The notes under the pieces were generated by a model. That model made no database searches, was not told the origin of the DNA, and saw nothing but the letters and a program-made list of their open reading frames with translations. Below are positions 7,353-13,032 of a stretch of DNA of 13,032 nucleotides, piece by piece. This DNA is from Caryophanales bacterium UBA4694 (GTDB taxonomy: Bacteria; Bacillota_I; Bacilli_A; RFN20; CAG-288), in NCBI GenBank assembly GCA_002404835.1, contig DHKM01000034.1, positions 1 through 13,032 on the forward strand, written 5' to 3'. Every line of letters starts with the position of its first letter. Position 1 is the stretch's first letter. A program made the translations under genes and the position numbers.

Positions 7353-10037
7353 TTAGTTGTTTTTCGTGAAACCGATGTATCGGGAATAGTAATCCGACGT
7401 CGGACAAAGAATCATCAGTTTCAGATTCTTTCCATCCCAGTCATTGTCCAGAGTGACCGCGTTGATTGAAATGGGTGCCGAACTATCTACTTCGAAATAT
7501 TTGTCCTTGTCATGACTGGTGACGACAAAAGAAAGCTTGAGGTCAACGATGGAATAGGTTCCGTACATGTTTCCGTCGTCTCCGATCATCTCGAAGGTGG
7601 AATCCTCCTTGAACGTCAAGGTGTATCCGGAACCGGAATACGACTTATCGATCAGAAGTCCCTTTGCCTTTTCATCCGTGATGGTATCATCAGGATCTGT
7701 GAACTTGATACTGTATTTCTTTTCCAGGGTTTGGGCCTTGAAGACAAGCTCATAGGTTCCTGCTTTTTTAGAGGTGACGGAATAGATCGGATGCGTATTC
7801 TGATAAAAATCGGTTTCCTTGGTGATCGTTACGTCAGTGTCGCTGCAGGTAAGAGAGAATTCCTGGTCAGCTCCGTTAGGATAGACGCTGGCCGTGAACT
7901 GTAGGGAGGAATTGATGTTGGCTTTGATTACAGTAGAGGAACAATAGGAGAACGAGGAAGAAGAATCCGTCCTGAACCTAACATCCATGCTGGTCGGATT
8001 TGGAGGAACGACTGCGAAGGTCTGGGTGAATTCCTGGTTCTTGGAATTGACGAAGGTGACGGTGGCAGTTCCTTTCTTCAGGCCCTTCAGCTCGATTCTT
8101 GAGTAGGTACTGTCGTCTTTGAGGACATCTTCATTGTCGATGGATTTGACGCTGATCTTGTCGATCATGTTTGTCGCATAGGGATGAGCGCTGTCTATAG
8201 GTACGATTTCGGTAGAACTTCCGATTCTGATCTTGTAATGACCATCATCGTCCTTCTCGGCATTCTCGTCCGGAACAAATTCCGGAGAAGAGAAGTACAA
8301 TCCCGAAGGGGCAAACTCGGTGTCGCTATCTCCAGTCCTGTTTCCATAGGTGGCCTTGAGGACAAGGGAAACATCCTCTTCCGGAACAGCATCCGTCTTG
8401 ATGGCATGGTTGGTCATGTCATAACCGTTCCTATCATATTCTTTGTTTTTGTATTCGAGCTTGGTGATGGCATTTGCCGAATTGAATTCCAAAGTCAGGG
8501 AAACATCATAGTAGCAGGTGGAATACAAGGAAGCACTTGTATCCTCGCCTTTGGCAGACAAGGTGATCTTGTCCTCTTCGATGGTCCACCGATTCAATTC
8601 GGAAAGGGCGCTTCTTCCGAAGTAGCTGGAACTGGTGAGGAAATTCTCGGCGATGGAAGCAAGACCATAGGAAGAATAGCCGAGATCCGAATCATAGAAG
8701 AGCCTTGACTTGTTCTGGTAGTCCATCTGGCTGCTGTTTGTGAAATAGGCATTGGCCTCGCTCATCTTGTTTTCGAGGTTGTCGTAGGTGAAAGAATAGT
8801 ATTTGTTGTCATCCTCGCTGATTCCGCTATAGGATTTTGTATCCTCGATCGGATCGTCGGAATCCTTGTAGATTTTCTTTTCCGTTACGATGTGGGCATA
8901 GTCCGTTCCATTGGAATAGACCTTGGAAGAAACCTTCTTCTTCTTGGACCGGTAGGCATTGGGATTTGAATAGTCTTCCTCATAGGAAAGGACAGAACGA
9001 TATTCATAGTCTTTTCCCTTTTCGATCTTCTCTTTTACGGAATCCAGATGCATGTCGTAGCTGTCTTTTACGGTGACAGCCGTTTTTGAGGTAAACCCAC
9101 CATCCTGCGTTGTTACGGTAATTGTGGAAGTTCCGCTCTTCAAAGCGGTCAAAGTCCCATCCGCATCCACCTGTACGACATCCTCGGCGGAAGAAGCGAA
9201 GGTGACATTCTTGTTTGCACTGTCCTCCGGAAGGACGGTATAGCCAAGCTTCTTTGTGGTTCCTACCTCCAGAAGAAGATCCTTGTCGCTTTCCACGCCG
9301 GTCACATGGATGACGGCGACATGGAAATCCAGGGAAGAGGAAAGTCTTTTTCCCGTCTTGTTTTCATCCAGACAGGAGACACTGATTGTGGCTTCTCCTT
9401 CCTTCAGGGCAGAAAGCAGCCCGCTTTGGTCTATTGAAAGAACATCCGGAGCCGAAGAGGCAAACTGAAGATCGACGACCTTGGCATTCTCCGGATAAAG
9501 GGAATACTCAAGCTGAAGCGTGTTTCCGATACTCAAAGTGGTGGAAAGAGGCTCCGTAAGGGAAAGACTCAGAACCTTGACATGGCTAACGACTAGGGAA
9601 ACGGTCTCGGTCTTGCCTTCGAAGGAAACCTGGACAGAAGTCTCACCTTCCTTGATGCCGGTAAAGACAAAACCAATTCTTGCTGCACTTTCACCTACAA
9701 CGGAGATCTCTACCTCATTTTCACCTAGAGATGTCTGAGAACCGTTGCTGTAAAAGGCCTTGACGGAAAGCGTCGCTTTCTCTCCGATGGCAATCTCGCT
9801 TTTATCGAAGGAAACCTCGAGTTTAGTCAATGTCTTTGAAGAAGCAGAGCTTTTCTTCGATTGGGAAGAAGAATCGCTGATGGACGGCTTTGAAGAAGCA
9901 GAGTCCTTCTTGTCTGAGATATTGGCTTTTTCGGAAAGCGGACTCTTCTGGCTTTCGGAATTGCGGACTTTGTTGTCACATCCGGAAAGAGAAAGGATGG
10001 CAAGAGAACCCAACATCACAATATGTTTCTTTTTCAT
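7353..10037 (-). CDS. Large lipoprotein with N-terminal Big_2-like Ig domains (first gene of operon)
   Basis: This 894-residue protein has a signal peptide with lipobox LSGC (Cys20) and a Ser/Lys-rich linker (21-68). Three bacterial Ig-like (Big_2-type) domains follow at about 70-152, 154-243 and 244-326. The second and third carry the hallmark YxxxPExAxxxxxxFASSAxDVxxxDxxGxLxALKxGxxTIxV. Residues about 330-570 are a Tyr/Ser-rich region that starts with a helix (SVKEKIEKGKDYEYR) and alternates strands; it may be a distant version of the repeat in the next two genes. Two further Ig-like stretches (about 602-676 and 680-780) contain LKKGTATVTFVNS and KKAGTYELVFKA. The last 100 residues form a compact beta-rich domain (YTLTFKEDSTFEM, then MYGTYSIVDLKLSF). 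The start at 10037 has a perfect AAGGAG 7 bases upstream and places the lipobox at residue 20; longer in-frame versions lack this. It opens the operon. Confidence 0.9.
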   Translation of the reverse strand: MKKKHIVMLGSLAILSLSGCDNKVRNSESQKSPLSEKANISDKKDSASSKPSISDSSSQSKKSSASSKTLTKLEVSFDKSEIAIGEKATLSVKAFYSNGSQTSLGENEVEISVVGESAARIGFVFTGIKEGETSVQVSFEGKTETVSLVVSHVKVLSLSLTEPLSTTLSIGNTLQLEYSLYPENAKVVDLQFASSAPDVLSIDQSGLLSALKEGEATISVSCLDENKTGKRLSSSLDFHVAVIHVTGVESDKDLLLEVGTTKKLGYTVLPEDSANKNVTFASSAEDVVQVDADGTLTALKSGTSTITVTTQDGGFTSKTAVTVKDSYDMHLDSVKEKIEKGKDYEYRSVLSYEEDYSNPNAYRSKKKKVSSKVYSNGTDYAHIVTEKKIYKDSDDPIEDTKSYSGISEDDNKYYSFTYDNLENKMSEANAYFTNSSQMDYQNKSRLFYDSDLGYSSYGLASIAENFLTSSSYFGRSALSELNRWTIEEDKITLSAKGEDTSASLYSTCYYDVSLTLEFNSANAITKLEYKNKEYDRNGYDMTNHAIKTDAVPEEDVSLVLKATYGNRTGDSDTEFAPSGLYFSSPEFVPDENAEKDDDGHYKIRIGSSTEIVPIDSAHPYATNMIDKISVKSIDNEDVLKDDSTYSRIELKGLKKGTATVTFVNSKNQEFTQTFAVVPPNPTSMDVRFRTDSSSSFSYCSSTVIKANINSSLQFTASVYPNGADQEFSLTCSDTDVTITKETDFYQNTHPIYSVTSKKAGTYELVFKAQTLEKKYSIKFTDPDDTITDEKAKGLLIDKSYSGSGYTLTFKEDSTFEMIGDDGNMYGTYSIVDLKLSFVVTSHDKDKYFEVDSSAPISINAVTLDNDWDGKNLKLMILCPTSDYYSRYIGFTKNN

Positions 10038-10177
10038 ATGAATACTCCTTAATGCAACCTCTATTATGAACGCTGAAAGCACTTTGCGCAATTGAAAAAG
10101 AAGGAAAGAAAACAAAAAAAGAAAACGTACCTTTACTTAGCCCTGTCAGAACACCGCATACAATTGCCATCACCTAA

Positions 10178-10207
10178 ACTATATTCGCATTTATTTTTTA
10201 TTGTCTT
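10178..10207 (-). promoter_or_regulatory. Candidate promoter for the three-lipoprotein operon
   Basis: On the minus strand, AAGACA (10207-10202) lies 18 bases ahead of TATAGT (10183-10178). It would give a leader of roughly 135 bases. A weaker alternative nearer the gene is CATAAT (10068-10063) with a poor -35. It resembles the TAGACA-18-TATAAT promoter at 3059-3088. No operator was recognised. Confidence 0.4.
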
Positions 10208-10272
10208 CTGTCCTGGCTTAAGTCAGTGAGTAAACCAACTGCACGGAAAAATACTACTTAAAACTTTAACGT

Positions 10273-10290
10273 GAATTCCCGAAGGAATTC
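10273..10290. other. Short perfect hairpin at the end of the transposase remnant
   Basis: GAATTCC (10273-10279) pairs with GGAATTC (10284-10290). In minus-strand RNA the loop is UUCG closed by C-G, an unusually stable tetraloop. It sits just past the last in-frame stop of the remnant. No strong U-run follows, so it is not a good intrinsic terminator; it may be a relic of the element or chance. Confidence 0.4.
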
Positions 10291-10293
10291 CAT

Positions 10294-10967
10294 CTACCCC
10301 TTCTTTCTCGGCCGGAGTTTGTTTGTCTCCGGCACCTCGATCTTCTGGCGCAGATAATACCGAGGAAGGATTCTGTCGGTACCATATTCCCCGTTTGATA
10401 CCAGGATGAAGAATCCGCCGTTCATCAGTTCCTCGCACGCCTTGCTGTTTTCGGGTATGTTCTTCCTTTCTGACATCCTTATGGTGTCATAGGCCTGTGA
10501 GATTTTGTCCAGGCAGACATAGGCATGGACCTTTCTACCGCTGAACGGAACATCCTGATATAGAAGAGCCTCTCTTCGTACCAGACGAAGTTTTTCTTCC
10601 TTTCAGGATTGCCGGAATATTTTCTCTTCAGGTTCCGTAAGAGGACCGTCTTGCCATTTAGCCTTGTGATGAAGCCGATTTTCATGGTCATCGGTCTTCT
10701 GATGTTCGAAGTCGTACAATACCCCACATCAGACAGTGTCATCGAAGACCTTTCCGTTGTGGCTTGAGACCGCGGTTAAGGAGCAGTGGACGTCGTTGAT
10801 GATTCCGGTGCTGTGATGATGACCTTGGTTCCGGTTTTGAATGTCTCCCGTTCATAGTATTTCCTCAGTATGGCGGATTTTGTCTCCTTCTTTCCGAGCG
10901 ACACCTGCTTCTCCTTGACCGCATTCTTTCCGATGCGCCTGGATTTCGAGGCATTGGCGTAGAGCAT
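10294..10967 (-). pseudogene. Decayed IS4-superfamily (IS1634-like) transposase
   Basis: Fragments of one DDE transposase lie in different minus-strand frames. The first (10967 to about 10815) reads ANASKSRRIGKNAVKEK to GTKVII. The frame then shifts, and about 10812-10745 reads STGIINDVHCSLTAVSSHN, the usual neighbourhood of the first catalytic Asp, which is itself lost at the shift. Next, SDVGYCTTSNI (around 10730) gives the second catalytic Asp, followed by IGFITRLNG. After another shift near 10560, the last piece (to 10294) reads AYVCLDK, GGFFILVSN, TDRILPRYYLRQKIE. That ending fits the IS4 Y-(2)-R-(3)-E-(6)-K signature except that the E-to-K spacing is 5. The stretch normally between the first and second Asp regions looks mostly deleted, and the C-terminus is missing. 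It cannot encode an active enzyme. The family call is from memory of conserved motifs. Confidence 0.75.
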
Positions 10968-10991
10968 GTGTCATGATGTGCGAGCCTCAAA

Positions 10992-11021
10992 TGTAGATAT
11001 ACTTGCCTGTAGATCTACTTG
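10992..11021. repeat. Two 14-bp direct repeats, 16-bp period
   Basis: TGTAGATATACTTG (10992-11005) and TGTAGATCTACTTG (11008-11021) differ at one base. The second contains the perfect palindrome GTAGATCTAC (11009-11018). They lie just upstream of the transposase remnant, so they could be a relic of an element end, a protein-binding site or chance. Confidence 0.45.
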
Positions 11022-11048
11022 ATACCACTTCCGTGCTTTCAGGAACAC

Positions 11049-11082
11049 AAAAAATCCTATAAACACGGGAGTTTATAGGATT
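11049..11082 (-). terminator. Intrinsic terminator of the ATPase gene
   Basis: A perfect 12-bp stem, AATCCTATAAAC (11053-11064) with GTTTATAGGATT (11071-11082), encloses a 6-base loop. In the minus direction it continues into a T-run, with the terminal TT of the stem followed by further Ts. It lies about 80 bases beyond the ATPase stop and would shield the DNA to the left from readthrough. Confidence 0.8.
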
Positions 11083-11162
11083 GAGCATTCAAATGAAGGT
11101 AGAATTCCAACGGAAATTAACGTTTAATCGAACTATCCGTCTTCTTTGATATATTTTCTCTT

Positions 11163-12443
11163 TTATATATTGATATTTTCCGGCTTCAACAGGAAATCAA
11201 AGATATTCATAAACAATACACCGTCATCGTTATAGTACGTTGGCGAGATATCTCCCGTAATCACTATTTTTTTAAACGAATCGTTTATTTTTGTAAACGG
11301 TCTTATCTCTTGATTACGCTTTTCCTCGGTCGGCATAGAATACGCCGACTGTATATAATAACGTTTAGAACCAAGATTACATACAAAATCGACTTCTAAC
11401 TGTTTGCGAACGCCTTTCTCCCTCGTATTGATCATGCCTACGTCTACCGAAAAACCGCGCAATCTTAACTCGTTATAAATCATGTTTTCCATCGAATGCG
11501 GTAGCTCGAACTGTCTGAAATTTATTCTTGCGTTACGAAGTCCGAGATCGGAAAAATAGTATTTAAGGGGCGTATCGATATAAGCTTTTCCTTTTATATC
11601 GTATCTCGTGGCAGCCTCAACCAAAAAACAATCGGAAAAATATTCGAGATATTTTTTAATCGTTATCGAAGTTATATTCGACTTTTTGATAGAATGAAAC
11701 GTGTTTCTAAGTTTCTCGGGATTGGTAAGCGAGCCGATAGACGAAGACAAAATATTCAATAAATCTTCTAAATCGGCTTTGTTTCTGACCTTATGGCGCA
11801 GCACTATATCCTTTATATAAATCTCGTCGAAAAGACGTTTCAGCATTAGCGATTTGTTTTCCGCGCCTTCTCTTAATACAACCATGGGAATACCGCCGTA
11901 AAGCATATACTCCGTAAGTCCGTCATATTTATCACCTTTATAAACAGACATGAATTCGGCAAAACTAAGCGGTTGCATGTGTACTTCATCACCACGGCCA
12001 GCGAACTCGGTTATAACGTCTTTTGATAAAAACTTTGCATTACTGCCGGTTACATATACGTCTACGTTATCCATGTGCAGATAACTATTCAACACAGACT
12101 CAAAACAGTCTAAAAGTTGTACTTCGTCAAGCAACAAATAATACGTTCCGTTGTCCGTCATTTGGTTTTGAACATATTCCATAAATTTGTTTGGATCGAC
12201 TTTCCGTTTTTCCTTTTCGAGAGCAATGATATTTTCGCCTATCTTATTTAAGTTTGAATTAGAGTCAAACGCAAACTTTATGATATGACTTTCTTCAACG
12301 CCCTCACTTTTCAGATAATTGTAAAAAAGCGTATTTAAGAGATATGATTTTCCACATCGACGAATACCGGTTATCACTTTTATAAGACCATTTTGCTTTC
12401 TTTCTATTAGCTGCTTCAAATATAAATCACGTTTAATTTCCAT
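11163..12443 (-). CDS. AAA_14/DUF4143 family ATP-binding protein
   Basis: This 426-residue protein has the order typical of the AAA_14 plus DUF4143 family, whose usual length is near 400-450. Walker A is GIRRCGKS (26-33), with the GxRRxGKS form common in this family. Walker B is YYLLLDEVQ (101-109). VTGSNA (131-136) is the sensor-1 position, followed by the family landmark GRG...QPLSFAEF (148-163). The C-terminal half has the DUF4143 restriction-fold pattern: ENMIYNELRLRGFSV, then EVDFV, then YYIQSAYS. The last replaces a catalytic E-x-K, so nuclease activity is doubtful. There is no signal peptide, so it is cytoplasmic. The biological role of this family is unsettled. The gene stands alone with its own promoter and terminator. 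It is visibly richer in A/T than the lipoprotein genes and has no clear Shine-Dalgarno before ATG 12443, consistent with transfer from another genome. Confidence 0.9.
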   Translation of the reverse strand: MEIKRDLYLKQLIERKQNGLIKVITGIRRCGKSYLLNTLFYNYLKSEGVEESHIIKFAFDSNSNLNKIGENIIALEKEKRKVDPNKFMEYVQNQMTDNGTYYLLLDEVQLLDCFESVLNSYLHMDNVDVYVTGSNAKFLSKDVITEFAGRGDEVHMQPLSFAEFMSVYKGDKYDGLTEYMLYGGIPMVVLREGAENKSLMLKRLFDEIYIKDIVLRHKVRNKADLEDLLNILSSSIGSLTNPEKLRNTFHSIKKSNITSITIKKYLEYFSDCFLVEAATRYDIKGKAYIDTPLKYYFSDLGLRNARINFRQFELPHSMENMIYNELRLRGFSVDVGMINTREKGVRKQLEVDFVCNLGSKRYYIQSAYSMPTEEKRNQEIRPFTKINDSFKKIVITGDISPTYYNDDGVLFMNIFDFLLKPENINI

Positions 12444-12497
12444 TGTTTAGCCCGTTTCTAAAATAGATTTTTGGCATTATTGCCACTTTTCTATTCT

Positions 12498-12503
12498 ATT
12501 ATA
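12498..12503 (-). promoter_or_regulatory. Candidate -10 box for the ATPase gene
   Basis: A perfect TATAAT is read on the minus strand 54 bases before the start codon. The -35 at 17 bases spacing would be TTAATT (12526-12521), a weak match. Between this box and the gene lies a short palindrome, TGGCA-TTAT-TGCCA (12472-12485), near the expected transcript start, which might be an operator. Confidence 0.45.
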
Positions 12504-12923
12504 CTGCTTCAAAGATAAAAAATTAAGTTCTTTTGCGGGGGAATTCATAATTTTTTAAAAACTCATTTTTCCAATCTTGTGTTGACTTTGGGCAATTTAT
12601 ATTTTCGCTTGGGAAAATAACTTATATAGCCATTTTAACTTACGCGACTATCATGTCTTTCTCTTTTTTGCGTATCTGAAAAAGTCTTGTCGCCAAATTA
12701 AAAAATACGGCTTAAAACTGAAAGCTGAATAATTTAAACGCTGCTGTAAGCCTCTTATCGTTTACACCGATTGACCACTACCAATTTTTTTGATTTTCCG
12801 TGGTTGTAGAAAGACAAAACAAAGCAGAAAATGGCTGAAAGCGCAAAAAACAATTTCAAACTGGAAAAAAGTGTCCGGCTTGAAGCTAGAATGTGCTCAA
12901 AAGCTAATACAAGGAGGCTTTTA
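12504..12923. other. Intergenic stretch with no recognised gene
   Basis: About 420 bases of A/T-rich DNA upstream of both the leftward ATPase gene and the rightward small ORF. I see no tRNA, repeat array or convincing coding frame. A TTGACT (12582-12587) and a TTGACC (12771-12776) on the plus strand look like -35 boxes but neither has an acceptable -10 at 16-18 bases. A loose inverted repeat, GGCTTA (12709-12714) with TAAGCC (12747-12752), is the only other structure. Confidence 0.5.
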
Positions 12924-13022
12924 ATGAAGACGGTTGCTGTTTCATCTTATGGACACTCTTTATTATGTCACTATATGATTCTCCGATTTATCGCCTTTCG
13001 TCGTCGCGTTGTAGCACAGTGA
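12924..13022 (+). CDS. Putative 32-residue peptide, possible leader of a gene beyond the window
   Basis: ATG 12924 follows AAGGAGG (12911-12917) at 6 bases, the strongest ribosome-binding site in the window. The frame ends at TGA 13020-13022. The peptide starts MKTVAVSSYGHS, has a hydrophobic middle (LLCHYMILRFIAF) and ends FRRRVVAQ. In-frame codons extend upstream to an ATG at 12831, but that start has only a poor ribosome-binding site. A strong site on so short an ORF, at the edge of an accessory region, suggests a regulatory leader peptide that governs a downstream gene by attenuation. The Arg-rich, Ala-Gln ending reminds me loosely of leaders ahead of ribosomal-protection tetracycline-resistance genes, which I cannot verify here. 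Alternatives are a small membrane-active peptide or a chance ORF. Confidence 0.4.
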   Translation: MKTVAVSSYGHSLLCHYMILRFIAFRRRVVAQ

Positions 13023-13032
13023 AAAGCGAAAG

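Noticed and set aside
10038..10115. 26-residue N-terminal extension of the 894-residue lipoprotein
   Set aside because: It would bury the signal peptide. The ATG at 10037 has a perfect AAGGAG site and puts the lipobox Cys at position 20.
10223..10438. 71-codon minus-strand open frame overlapping the transposase remnant
   Set aside because: It has no recognisable transposase motif, while the overlapping frame carries YYLRQKIE. It may include out-of-frame relics but cannot be supported as a gene.
12582..12610. TTGACT as a plus-strand promoter for the small ORF
   Set aside because: The nearest TATA-like bases are 9 or 35 bases away instead of 16-18.
12709..12752. Inverted repeat GGCTTA/TAAGCC as a terminator or riboswitch
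   Set aside because: Only 6 bp over a 32-base loop with no U-run and no conserved motif; likely chance.
12831..12923. Longer version of the small ORF starting at ATG 12831
   Set aside because: No good ribosome-binding site precedes it, and the AAGGAGG just before ATG 12924 would otherwise be inside the coding region for no reason.
1..13032. CRISPR array, tRNA, rRNA, prophage genes or a multi-gene defence locus
   Set aside because: I looked on both strands for regular spaced repeats, cloverleaf segments, and phage or restriction genes. None is visible; DUF2130 and DUF4143 alone do not make a defence system.

Overview
The window looks like chromosomal DNA from a low-to-moderate-GC Bacillota-type bacterium, probably host-associated. 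Four complete lipoprotein genes carry a type II signal peptide and lipobox, the clearest ribosome-binding site is AAGGAG, and intrinsic terminators are common. Tryptophan is written TGG inside the genes and TGA ends the 214-residue lipoprotein, so the standard bacterial code applies. That argues against Mycoplasma or Spiroplasma, but not against standard-code relatives such as Erysipelotrichales or RF39-like lineages. No species can be named.

Layout. 1-639 (+) is the 3' end of a probable surface protein. It ends at a bidirectional terminator (657-695) that also serves the convergent unit on the other side. That unit (2997 to 771, minus strand) has a good promoter, then a DUF2130 coiled-coil protein with a PD-(D/E)XK-like domain, then a small lipoprotein 16 bp downstream. 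Next comes a tight three-gene minus-strand operon (10037 to 3323) encoding large lipoproteins of 894, 871 and 473 residues, with a 12-bp gap, a 20-bp overlap and a strong terminator at 3265-3305. These proteins combine bacterial Ig-like domains with a beta-rich repeat of about 200 residues that I do not recognise. I count five copies in the 871- and 473-residue proteins, and possibly a divergent one in the 894-residue protein.

From about 10,220 rightward the character changes. 10294-10967 is a wrecked IS4-superfamily (IS1634-like) transposase spread over several frames. 11163-12443 is a visibly AT-richer AAA_14/DUF4143 ATPase gene with its own promoter and terminator, probably acquired. 12444-13032 is mostly non-coding and ends with a 32-codon ORF behind a perfect AAGGAGG site, which may be a leader peptide for a gene beyond the window.

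I see no complete defence system, CRISPR array, tRNA or rRNA. The most novel-looking content is the three-lipoprotein operon and its repeat domain. Its function cannot be read from the sequence; extracellular binding or surface architecture is an inference from domain types.
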